Source of the DNA: Rhizorhabdus wittichii RW1
GTDB lineage: Bacteria > Pseudomonadota > Alphaproteobacteria > Sphingomonadales > Sphingomonadaceae
DNA: 64,000 nucleotides
Assembly (NCBI GenBank): GCA_000016765.1
Contig: CP000699.1
Coordinates: 1,612,001-1,676,000 of the forward strand
Reading direction: 5' to 3'
Below, one piece after another: positions 32,871 through 40,619 of this stretch (its first letter is position 1; each line of letters begins with the position of its first letter). A program made the translations under genes and the position numbers. The notes beneath the pieces were generated by a model. That model was not told where the DNA came from. It was given only the letters and a program-made list of their open reading frames with translations, and did not search any database.

Positions 32871-35282
32871 TTGGGGGGCTTCGTCAACCGGCTGCTGCGC
32901 GTCGTCCCCGGCGAATGGCCGAAGCTCGCCCAGTTCGGGCTGCTCGGCTTCCTCCTGCAAATGGGGCTCGGCATCGGCTTCAGCGCCGGCGACGCCGCCT
33001 TCCTGGCGCATGCGGGGGCCGACCGGCTGGCGCTGATCTTCATGATGACGCCGGCGATCATGCTGGTCTACACGGCGGCCTTCTCCTACCTGATGGTCCG
33101 CTTCTCGATCGACCGGGTAATCGACGCGACGATCGCGCTGCTCGTCGTCGGCGGGCTGCTATCCTACGCCGTGCTCGGGCTCGACCTGCCGCCGCACTGG
33201 CAGCTTCCGGTCTATATCGGGCTGAAGCTCTATCTCGCGATGTGGTACATCGCGCTCTACACCCAGTTCTGGAACTATACCGACGGCTATTTCGCCATCC
33301 AGGACGGCAAGCGGCTGTTCCCGCTGCTCGCCGCCGCGACCGCGCTGGGCATGACCTGCGGCGGCCTGATCGTCAGCCAGCTCGCCGGCACGGTGTCGCT
33401 GCGCGGCTTCTTCCTGATCTGGGCGGGCATCGCCGCCGTCACCTTCCCGGTCGCGCTCGGGCTGCGCCGCCGCTGGACGCGGATCGCCGACAGCGAGGTC
33501 GAGGCGGCCGAGGAAGGCGTCGGGCGGCAGGTGCGCCAGGTCGCCGACACCTTCCGCAGCTCGCGCTACACGCTGGTGCTGACGCTGATCCTGTTCGTCA
33601 CCCTGCTGATGACCAACCTCGCCGAGTTCCAATATTCGGCCATGTTCGAACAGGGCCGCAGCGAGGCCGAGCTCGCCAGCCTGCTCGGCACCCTCTACGC
33701 GGCGGCGAACATCTTCAACGTCATCGTCTGCCTGTTCGTCTTCAACCGGCTGGTCGGACGGATCGGGGTGCGCAACGTCGCGCTGATCATGCCGCTGTCC
33801 TATTTCGCGGCGTTCGGCTTCCTGTTCGTGACCGGCTCGTTCGAAGGGGCGCTGGCCGCCTTCTTCGCCTATCACGGCGTCCTCACCTCGATCGAGTACA
33901 ACAACCAGAACCTGCTGTTCAACGCCGTCCCGGCCGAGACCAAGCGCCCCGTCCGCACCATCGTCGAGGGGCTGGCCGAGCCGCTGGCCAGCTTCATCGC
34001 CGGCGGCTTCCTGCTGGTCTTCGCCGACCGCACCGACATCCGCGACCTGTCGGGGCTCGGCGTCATCCTCGGCCTCGTCCTGCTGCTGGTCGTGATCATG
34101 CTGCGCCAGCTCTATCCCGCGGCGATGGCGCGCAACATGCGGTCGATGCTGCTCGACGTCGGCAAGGGGCGCGGGGTGGCGCCCGCCGCCGACACCGGCG
34201 GCGCCGACACCGACGCGCTGCTCGAACATCTGCGCTCGCGCGACCCCGCCGTCCGGGCGGAGGCGATCGCCCGGCTCGCCGCGGGCCGCGACCTCGAGGC
34301 GCTGCCCCGCATCCTCGACCGCGCCTCCTGGCTCTCCCCGGCCGACCGCCACGATATCGAGACGATGATCATCGGCTGGGGCGACACCGCCATCCCCCGC
34401 CTGGTCTCGGCGGTCCCGGACCCGACCTTCCGCTATCGCGGCCGGGCCATGGCGGCGCGCGCCCTCGCCCAGCTCTCCTATCCACTCTTCTCGTCGCAGC
34501 TCGACGCGCTGGTCCGGGCCGAGCTGGAGCGCGCCGAGCCGCGCTTCGTGCTGGCCGAGGCGCTGGAGGCGATGCCCGAGCCGACCCGCGCCACCCGCCT
34601 GCTCGCCCGGCTCCAGCGGCAGCTGATCGGCAAGGGCACCGACTTCGTGATCGAGCTGCTCGCGCTCGGCGGCCGGCTGCCCGACTTCGACCTGCTGATC
34701 GTCACGCTCCATTCGAAGAATCCGAAGGTGCGCGGCAATGCGATCGAGACGATCGAGAACGGCGTCGACCACGCCACCTTCCTGCTGCTGAAGGGGCTGC
34801 TCGACGAGCGCGCGGCGGGGTCGCCGGCCGGCGGCGCGCGGCTGCTCGCGATGCTCGAGGAGCGGCTCGCCTCGCCCGACCCGCTCGAACTGGTCACCGC
34901 CGCGCAGTCGATCCGCGACCTGGTGCCGGCCGAAGAGCTTGGCCCCCGACTGCGCAGGGCGCTCCGCCCCGACCTCTACCTGCTCGAACGCGCCGACCTG
35001 GCGACGCTGCTCGCCCTGCCCGGCGCGGGGCCGCGCACCATGGTCGACAAGATCGACGCGATCGCCGCCTTCCCCGATTTCGCCGCCGCGTCGATCGACG
35101 TGCAGGCGCGGCTGGCGATCAAGCTGCGTGACGCGCCGCCGGAGAAGGACGTCCGCCGGGTCGACGTCGACGGCGTGACGATGTGGCTGTCCAACGCCTA
35201 TACGCTCGACCTCGCCGCCCGGAACGTCGATCTGGCGCTGGCGATGTACCGCGCCTCGGACGATCGCGCCTATGCGGCGTAG
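32871..35282 (+). CDS. ATP/ADP translocase-like (NTT) membrane protein fused to HEAT-type repeats
   Basis: 803 residues. Residues about 10-430 form roughly 12 transmembrane helices with a pattern typical of the nucleotide transporter family (TQFWNYTDGYFAIQDGKRLFPLLAAATALGMTCGG). Residues about 445-760 are soluble alpha-helical repeats of HEAT type (RDPAVRAEAIARLAAG, KNPKVRGNAIETIENG). The start is a TTG at 32871 behind AGGGGG; no ATG is in frame. It overlaps the next gene by 11 bases. NTT proteins are best known from intracellular parasites, but fused forms occur in free-living bacteria. Here it sits among partner-switching genes, so a sensing role is as likely as transport. Confidence 0.75.
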   Translation: MGGFVNRLLRVVPGEWPKLAQFGLLGFLLQMGLGIGFSAGDAAFLAHAGADRLALIFMMTPAIMLVYTAAFSYLMVRFSIDRVIDATIALLVVGGLLSYAVLGLDLPPHWQLPVYIGLKLYLAMWYIALYTQFWNYTDGYFAIQDGKRLFPLLAAATALGMTCGGLIVSQLAGTVSLRGFFLIWAGIAAVTFPVALGLRRRWTRIADSEVEAAEEGVGRQVRQVADTFRSSRYTLVLTLILFVTLLMTNLAEFQYSAMFEQGRSEAELASLLGTLYAAANIFNVIVCLFVFNRLVGRIGVRNVALIMPLSYFAAFGFLFVTGSFEGALAAFFAYHGVLTSIEYNNQNLLFNAVPAETKRPVRTIVEGLAEPLASFIAGGFLLVFADRTDIRDLSGLGVILGLVLLLVVIMLRQLYPAAMARNMRSMLLDVGKGRGVAPAADTGGADTDALLEHLRSRDPAVRAEAIARLAAGRDLEALPRILDRASWLSPADRHDIETMIIGWGDTAIPRLVSAVPDPTFRYRGRAMAARALAQLSYPLFSSQLDALVRAELERAEPRFVLAEALEAMPEPTRATRLLARLQRQLIGKGTDFVIELLALGGRLPDFDLLIVTLHSKNPKVRGNAIETIENGVDHATFLLLKGLLDERAAGSPAGGARLLAMLEERLASPDPLELVTAAQSIRDLVPAEELGPRLRRALRPDLYLLERADLATLLALPGAGPRTMVDKIDAIAAFPDFAAASIDVQARLAIKLRDAPPEKDVRRVDVDGVTMWLSNAYTLDLAARNVDLALAMYRASDDRAYAA

Positions 35283-36399
35283 CGGCCTGCCGATCCGGAC
35301 GCTGCTGCTGCGCGTCTTCCTGCCCGCCGTCGCGGTCGTCGCGATCGGACTGGGGCTGCTCGCCTATGACCGGATCTACACCTCGATCGTCGACGGCTTC
35401 GACCGCAAGCTGATCGCGACCAGCGCGCTGACCGGGGCGCTGCTCGATGCGCGCGACCATGACGCGCTGATCGCCATCGCCCGCGCCAAGCCCGACAGCG
35501 ACGCGGCCGAGCACAGCGCCGAGTATCTCCACGCCGTGCTGCCGATGCGGCGCATCCTGCATGAGCTCGACATCACCTATCTCTACACCCAGGTGCTGGG
35601 CGGGTCGCAGGACGTGATCTACGTGCTCGACGCGACGGTGGGCGAGGACCATTCGCCGATCGGCGCGGAGGACGACCTGCCGGCCGAGACGCTGGCCGGC
35701 ATCCGCCGCGCGACGGCGCAGGGGACCGTCCACCTCTCGCCGATCGAATTCCAGCAGCAATGGGGGCTGCTCAAGACCGCCGCCGCGCCGGTCCGCGACC
35801 AGCAGGGCAGGATCGTCGCCACCGCCGGCGCCGACGTCAACGTCTCGCTGATCCGCGTCGCGACCCAGAACGCGCTGTTCGTCAGCGTCGTGATCGGCCT
35901 CGCCTCGCTGCTCGGCTGCGCCTTCGTCACCCTGCTCACCGTGCGCCGCATCGCCGAGCCGCTCGACCGGCTGCGGCGCGAGGCGCTGCGCATCGCCGGC
36001 GGCGATCACCGCCCGCTCGACCGCTTCCCCGCGCCGCGCGACATCGCCCAGCTGCAGGCGGCGCTCGCCGCCAGCACCGCCGAAACCACCGGCAAGCTCG
36101 CCGACGCCCGCGACCGCCGTGCCGTCGCGATCCGCGCGGCGGGCATCGCCGAAACCGAGGCTGCGCTGGCGCGGCGGGGGCAAGCATCCGACCGCCTGGC
36201 CTTCACCGGCGCGGTCGCCGACGACGGCCTGCCGCTGCGCCGGGCGGCAGCGGCGCGACTGGCCGACCGGGTCGCCGCCGATCCGGCGCTCGCCGCGCAG
36301 ATCGAGGCGGAGGGCCCTCCGCTCGCGCTGGCGCCCGGCGAGCGCGCCGCCGTCCGGCTCGACGACGGCCGCGAGCTGTCGATCGGAGCCGGGGCATGA
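35272..36399 (+). CDS. HAMP sensor protein with extracytoplasmic domain, no output domain
   Basis: 375 residues: transmembrane helix (about 8-28), extracytoplasmic sensor domain to about 200, second helix (about 200-225), HAMP (about 225-275), then about 100 residues of Ala/Arg-rich helix with no kinase, cyclase or phosphatase motif. The sensor domain resembles that of the phosphatase at 31028 (TYLYTQVLGGSQDVIYVLDAT and WGLLKTAAAPVRDQQGRIVA). It overlaps the NTT-HEAT gene by 11 bases and the next gene by 4, so all four genes are one coupled unit. Confidence 0.75.
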   Translation: MRRSGLPIRTLLLRVFLPAVAVVAIGLGLLAYDRIYTSIVDGFDRKLIATSALTGALLDARDHDALIAIARAKPDSDAAEHSAEYLHAVLPMRRILHELDITYLYTQVLGGSQDVIYVLDATVGEDHSPIGAEDDLPAETLAGIRRATAQGTVHLSPIEFQQQWGLLKTAAAPVRDQQGRIVATAGADVNVSLIRVATQNALFVSVVIGLASLLGCAFVTLLTVRRIAEPLDRLRREALRIAGGDHRPLDRFPAPRDIAQLQAALAASTAETTGKLADARDRRAVAIRAAGIAETEAALARRGQASDRLAFTGAVADDGLPLRRAAAARLADRVAADPALAAQIEAEGPPLALAPGERAAVRLDDGRELSIGAGA

Positions 36400-36761
36400 T
36401 CGAGCGGCTGCGCGCCCTGCCCGGCTTCGAGGCGCTCGACGACGAGGTGCTGGCAAGGATCGTCGCGCGCGCGCCGCTTCGCACGGTAGCGCCCGGCCAG
36501 GTCGTGCTGGCGGCCGGCGGCGTCGCCGAAACGCTGTTCGCCTGCATCGAGGGCGGACTGGCCGGGTCGGACGGAAGCGCGCTCCCGCCGGTCTATGACG
36601 CGCCCGGCCTGCTGTTCGGCCTCGCCGCGCCCCGCGACGGCCTCGCCGGCCCGGCGGGCGCGACGCTGCTCGCCGTCGCCAAGCCGCACGTCTTCACCAT
36701 CGCCCGCGAATTCCCCGAATTCGTCGTGTCGCTGATGCATCGCAACGGGATGCCGCGATGA
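36396..36761 (+). CDS. Small cyclic-nucleotide-binding-like (Crp-fold) protein
   Basis: 121 residues consisting of a single domain with the Crp/CNBD pattern: LRALPGFEALDDEVLARI at the start, then PGQVVLAAGGVAETLFACIEGGLAG, PGLLFGLAAP, and a closing helix FPEFVVSLMHR. The phosphate-binding cassette Arg is not evident and no DNA-binding domain follows, so ligand binding may be lost. Overlaps both neighbours by four bases (ATGA at each end). Confidence 0.65.
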   Translation: MIERLRALPGFEALDDEVLARIVARAPLRTVAPGQVVLAAGGVAETLFACIEGGLAGSDGSALPPVYDAPGLLFGLAAPRDGLAGPAGATLLAVAKPHVFTIAREFPEFVVSLMHRNGMPR

Positions 36762-37936
36762 GCGTCCGCACCGTCATCATCCTGCTCGCGCTGCCGCTGT
36801 TCCTGTTCCTCGCCGGGATCAACAGTGCCCTGCTCTATCGGCAGGAGACGAGTCACATGGAGGCGGGCCTGCGCGGCGAAGCGCTCGCCGCCGCCGTGAC
36901 GGTGGCCGAGTTCGCGCGACAGGCCGACGATCCCTTCGCCGAGCTGGGCGAAACCGGCCGACGGGCGGCGCTGCGCGACGCGGCGCACAAGATACCGGGG
37001 CTCGTCTCGCTCTATCTCGTGCGGCCGGGCGGCCCGCTCCTGAACCTGCTCGACACCCCCGCCGTCGCGCGGAAGGGGCTGGTCCTGCCGGCCAAGGCGC
37101 ATGTGGTGCGCGACTGGGTCGATGCGGAGGGCGATCCGCTCGTCACCGCGATCGCCCCCGACGGGCATGGCGCGATGGTGGTCGCGGAGATCAGCGCCGA
37201 ACCGCTCGCACGCCGCGCCTTCCATCTCAAGCGGCTGTCGGCGGCGCTGATTGCGGGATCGGCGGCGCTCGCGGTGCTGCTCGGCCTGATCGTCGCGCGC
37301 CGGGTCGGGCGCGCCTTCAACCGCACCCGCGCGATCATCGAGACGCGGGCCGGCGCGGACGACGACCGGGCGCTCGGCATCCGCGAGGTCCGCGACCTGG
37401 CCGACGCGATCGGCCTGCTCGACAAGAGCGTGGCGAGCGAGCTCGAACGCCTCGCCCAGCGCCCCGGCGGCGGCGTGGCGGACGGCATCGCGGCGCTGAG
37501 GGAGCGCCACCTGCCTGGCATCGAACGGACCGAAGGCGGGGTCGCGCTGTCGATCCGCCCCCTGCCCGAGGCCCCGGCCGGCGCCGTGCACGTCGCCCTG
37601 CCCTGCCCCGACGGCGGCTGGGCGATCGCGCTGGGCGTGGCGGACGGCGAGCCTGCCGAGGCACTCGCCGCCGCGATCGCCGCGCGCGACCATGTCGCGG
37701 CCGGGCCAGCCTCCGCCTTCCGCGACCGGCTGGAGCTGGCCGCGCAGGCGTTCGGCATCGACTGGCGGGTGATAGCGACCGACGCGACCGACGGCGCCTT
37801 CGCGCTCGCGGCCGACGCCGCCGCGATCGATGCCTATCGCAGGCTCAATCCGGGCTTGTCGGCGGAGGCGCTGGCCGCCGACCTCGCCATCCTGTTCGCC
37901 GAGAGCGGCATCGTCGCCGCGGTGAGGCCGGTCTAG
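36758..37936 (+). CDS. HAMP membrane protein with a degenerate SpoIIE-like phosphatase domain
   Basis: 392 residues: transmembrane helix (4-26), short extracytoplasmic domain, second helix (about 160-180), HAMP, then about 160 residues that can be lined up by eye with the SpoIIE domain of the 31028 protein: the GGD metal site reads AGA here (EAPAGAVHVAL), GDVSGKG reads GVADGEP, and a final LAILF matches IAILV. The domain is also shorter. I infer a catalytically dead pseudo-phosphatase that could bind a STAS protein without acting on it. The similarity is weak and needs a profile search. Confidence 0.55.
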   Translation: MSVRTVIILLALPLFLFLAGINSALLYRQETSHMEAGLRGEALAAAVTVAEFARQADDPFAELGETGRRAALRDAAHKIPGLVSLYLVRPGGPLLNLLDTPAVARKGLVLPAKAHVVRDWVDAEGDPLVTAIAPDGHGAMVVAEISAEPLARRAFHLKRLSAALIAGSAALAVLLGLIVARRVGRAFNRTRAIIETRAGADDDRALGIREVRDLADAIGLLDKSVASELERLAQRPGGGVADGIAALRERHLPGIERTEGGVALSIRPLPEAPAGAVHVALPCPDGGWAIALGVADGEPAEALAAAIAARDHVAAGPASAFRDRLELAAQAFGIDWRVIATDATDGAFALAADAAAIDAYRRLNPGLSAEALAADLAILFAESGIVAAVRPV

Positions 37937-37950
37937 AGATCTATTCCGCT

Positions 37951-38044
37951 GATCCTGAGGAGCCATTGAGCGAAGGCGAAATGGCATCTCGAAGGTCCTT
38001 CGAGACGGGCCTTCGCCAAAGCTCCGCCCCTCCTCAGGACGAGC
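37951..38044. repeat. Nested inverted-repeat element
   Basis: Outer arms TCCTGAGGAG (37953) and CTCCTCAGGA (38030), inner arms GCGAAGGC / GCCTTCGC and a central palindrome CTCGAAGG-T-CCTTCGAG. The whole 94-bp unit can form a branched cruciform. Elements of this type, beginning TCCTGAGGAG, are common between genes in sphingomonads. It lies between the convergent ends of the pseudo-phosphatase and STAS genes and may also end transcription. Confidence 0.75.
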
Positions 38045-38058
38045 GGGTCGGACAAATT

Positions 38059-38391
38059 CTAGCCGAGCGAGGCGATCGCCGCGTCGACGTCGGCTTCGAT
38101 CGCGAAGATCTTCGAGAAGCCGCTGATGTCGAACACCTCGCGCACCGCCGGTGCGACGCCGGTGATGACCAGCCGGTGCCCGGCGGCCTTCGCGCCCTTG
38201 GCGCCGATCAGCAGGACGCGCAGCCCGGCCGAACTGACATAGGGGACCCCGGACAGGTCGACGACGACCGCGCCATGATCGCGGACGCGGGCCGGCAACA
38301 CCGCCTCCAGCTCGCCCGCCGTGGTGCTGTCGATGCGGCCGGCGGCCGAAATCACGAGGGTGCCGTCTCGGCTATTTTCGCTGATGTCCAT
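38059..38391 (-). CDS. STAS-domain anti-sigma factor antagonist (RsbV/SpoIIAA-like)
   Basis: 110 residues forming a single STAS domain. The phosphorylation-site motif DLSGVPYVSSAGLRVLL with adjacent serines 53/54 is intact. In partner switching, the unphosphorylated STAS protein binds the RsbW-like kinase and frees the kinase's partner; a SpoIIE phosphatase resets it. Both of those are encoded nearby (38513 and 31028). It is divergent from the kinase gene, with 121 bases between. Confidence 0.9.
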   Translation of the reverse strand: MDISENSRDGTLVISAAGRIDSTTAGELEAVLPARVRDHGAVVVDLSGVPYVSSAGLRVLLIGAKGAKAAGHRLVITGVAPAVREVFDISGFSKIFAIEADVDAAIASLG

Positions 38392-38512
38392 CTGGTCTAG
38401 AATCCGCTCCGGCTCCGGCTCGTCGGCGTCGCTGCATATCAGGAGTGGGTCTCGATTTACCACAGGATTATCGTAGGCGGCGGCGCGGCGAAACGGCGGG
38501 CGGCACGGCGAC

Positions 38513-38911
38513 ATGGGGGCTAGGTTCGAACGCTCCCTGCCCGCCGGCGCGGCCGGTCTTCCCGCATTGCTCGCGGAGATAGAGACCTGGCTGGACGCCG
38601 CCGGGGTCCCGCCCGTCGAGGCGGCGCGGATGATGATCGCGTTCGACGAGGTGCTGAGCAACATCGCCAAGCATGGCGGCGGGATGCTGTCGGTCTCGCT
38701 GGCGATCGCCGACCGGCGCCTCGCCGCCACCATCGTCGACGACGGCCCGCCCTTCGACCCGCTCGCCCGCGAGGCACCCGACACCGATCTCGACATCGAC
38801 GACCGCGCGATCGGCGGGCTCGGCATCCACCTGGTCCGGCAATTGATGGACGACGTCGCCTATGCCCGCGACGAGGATCGGAACCGGCTGATCTTTAGCA
38901 AGACTTTCTGA
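38513..38911 (+). CDS. RsbW-like serine kinase / anti-sigma factor (HATPase_c_2)
   Basis: 132 residues with GHKL motifs: N-box FDEVLSNIAKHG (Glu46, Asn50), G1 box IVDDGPPFDP (Asp76/77), G2 box IGGLGIHLV. No His phosphotransfer domain, so it is of the RsbW/SpoIIAB type, predicted to phosphorylate the STAS protein. The sigma factor or other target is not encoded next to it. Confidence 0.88.
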   Translation: MGARFERSLPAGAAGLPALLAEIETWLDAAGVPPVEAARMMIAFDEVLSNIAKHGGGMLSVSLAIADRRLAATIVDDGPPFDPLAREAPDTDLDIDDRAIGGLGIHLVRQLMDDVAYARDEDRNRLIFSKTF

Positions 38912-38956
38912 GCTTTTCGGCCTATCCTGCCGCCGGGCAAACGGGGACAGGACAGC

Positions 38957-39424
38957 ATGACGTCTGCGCCGGAGTGGGCAACGGCACAGCAGCTTCAGGA
39001 CGACGAGGCGCTCGACGTCGTGCGTCTCGACGATTCGCGCGGGTTGGGCGTGCGGACGCGGCAGGCGTTCGCGGCGGGCGCCGTCGTCCATCGCTTCGCC
39101 GGCGTCGTCAGCGGCGACATCTGCCAGCACAGCCTGCAGATCGACGCCAGCCGCCATATCAGCGGCACCCGCTATATCGGCTATCTCAGCCATGGCTGCG
39201 ATCCCAATTGCCGGCTCGACATGGTCGGCTTCACCCTCGTCGCGCTGCGCGCGGTCGCGCCCGGCGAGGTGCTGACCGTCGACTATGCCGACACCGAGGA
39301 CCGCCTCCATCGCCAGTTCGCCTGCTGTTGCGGCGCGGCGACCTGCCGGAGCTGGATCCATGGCCGCCGGGAGAGGCCGAACCAGGAGGGCCTGGCCTGG
39401 CTGGCGGAGCATGATGCCCGCTGA
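38957..39424 (+). CDS. Stand-alone SET-domain protein (putative protein-lysine methyltransferase)
   Basis: 155 residues, almost all SET domain. N-terminal RLDDSRGLGVRTRQAFAAGAVV matches the SET-N strand; YIGYLSHGCDPNC (residues 73-85) corresponds to the NHxCxPN cofactor/pseudoknot motif; GEVLTVDYADTEDRLH holds the catalytic Tyr (110); and a post-SET-like cysteine cluster FACCCGAATCRSW follows. It overlaps the PLP decarboxylase gene by 14 bases, so the two are probably made together. The methylation target is unknown. Confidence 0.8.
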   Translation: MTSAPEWATAQQLQDDEALDVVRLDDSRGLGVRTRQAFAAGAVVHRFAGVVSGDICQHSLQIDASRHISGTRYIGYLSHGCDPNCRLDMVGFTLVALRAVAPGEVLTVDYADTEDRLHRQFACCCGAATCRSWIHGRRERPNQEGLAWLAEHDAR

Positions 39425-40619
39425 GTGGTGGGCGCGCGACGACCTGCACCGCGACGCCGCCGGCCGGCTGATCTTCGCGGGCGCCGACGTCGAGACCCTC
39501 GCCCGCGCGCATGACGGCCCGCTGTTCGTCTACGGCGCCGGCCGCGTCCGCGCCAATCTGAACCGGCTGCGCGGCGCGCTGGGGGCGAGCGGCTGCGCGC
39601 ACCGCATCTACTATGCGATGAAGTGCAACCGCTTCGCGCCGCTGCTGGAGATGCTGGCGGCGGACGGCGCGGTCGGCGTCGACATCTGCTCGCCCGACGA
39701 GCTCGACCTCGCCCTGGCCTGCGGCTTCCGCGCGGGCGACATCAGCTTCACCGGCACCAGCGTCGCCGACCGCGACCTCGACCGGCTGCTCGTCCACGAC
39801 GATCTCCACATCAACTGCGACTCGCTCGGCCAGATCCGCCGGATCGGCGAGCGCCGGCCGGGCCGCGCGATCGGCATCCGCATCAATCCCGGCTTCGGCA
39901 CCGGCTATGGCGATTCCGCGCGGCTCACCTATGCCGGCGCGCGCACCACCAAGTTCGGCATCTATCGCGAGCAATGGGCCGAGGCGCTCGGCCTCGCCGC
40001 GCGCCACGATCTCCGCATCACCGCGATCCATTTCCATGTCGGTTGCGGCTATCTGTCGGGCCAGCTCGACGCCTGGGACCGGGCGGTCGGCGCGGCGGCG
40101 GATTTCCTCGCCGATCTTCCGGAAGCGACGACGGTCAACATCGGCGGCGGCCTCGGCCTGCCCCACCGCGCCGGCGACGCGCCGCTCGACCTCGCCCGCT
40201 GGTCGTCGATCGTCGCCCGCCATTTCGGCGGCCGCGGGCTGACGGTCGCGATCGAGCCGGGCGACTATCTGGTCAAGGACGCGGGGCTGCTGCTGCTGTC
40301 GGTGGTCGGGGTCGAACGCAAGCGCGACACGCTGTTCGTGGCGGTCGACGGCGGGTTCAACCTCCACCCCGAACCCGCGCATTACGACCTGCCGTGCGAG
40401 CCGGTCGCCTGCGTCCTGCGCGAGCCGGACCCGGCGCGCTGGCAGCCGGTCAGCGTCGCCGGCAACATCAACGAGGCGCTCGACCTGTGGGCGGAGGATC
40501 ATCCGATGCCGCCGCTGGAGGAAGGCGACCATGTCGCGCTGATCAATGCCGGCGGCTATGGTTCGGCGATGAGCTCGAACCACTGCATGCGCGGGGCGTT
40601 CACCGAGCTACTGGTGTAG
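39411..40619 (+). CDS. Fold-type III PLP-dependent decarboxylase (DAP/ornithine decarboxylase family)
   Basis: 402 residues (a second ATG follows at 39414). PLP-binding Lys in YYAMKCN (residue 71), HFHVGCG, glycine loop NIGGGLGLP, EPGDYLV and the C-terminal NAGGYGSAMSSNH place it with diaminopimelate and related decarboxylases. The usual CESxD substrate motif near the C-terminus is replaced by AGNINEALD, so the substrate may differ from diaminopimelate. Coupled to the SET protein upstream; its 3' end overlaps the convergent GGDEF-EAL gene by 12 bases. Confidence 0.85.
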   Translation: MMPAEWWARDDLHRDAAGRLIFAGADVETLARAHDGPLFVYGAGRVRANLNRLRGALGASGCAHRIYYAMKCNRFAPLLEMLAADGAVGVDICSPDELDLALACGFRAGDISFTGTSVADRDLDRLLVHDDLHINCDSLGQIRRIGERRPGRAIGIRINPGFGTGYGDSARLTYAGARTTKFGIYREQWAEALGLAARHDLRITAIHFHVGCGYLSGQLDAWDRAVGAAADFLADLPEATTVNIGGGLGLPHRAGDAPLDLARWSSIVARHFGGRGLTVAIEPGDYLVKDAGLLLLSVVGVERKRDTLFVAVDGGFNLHPEPAHYDLPCEPVACVLREPDPARWQPVSVAGNINEALDLWAEDHPMPPLEEGDHVALINAGGYGSAMSSNHCMRGAFTELLV

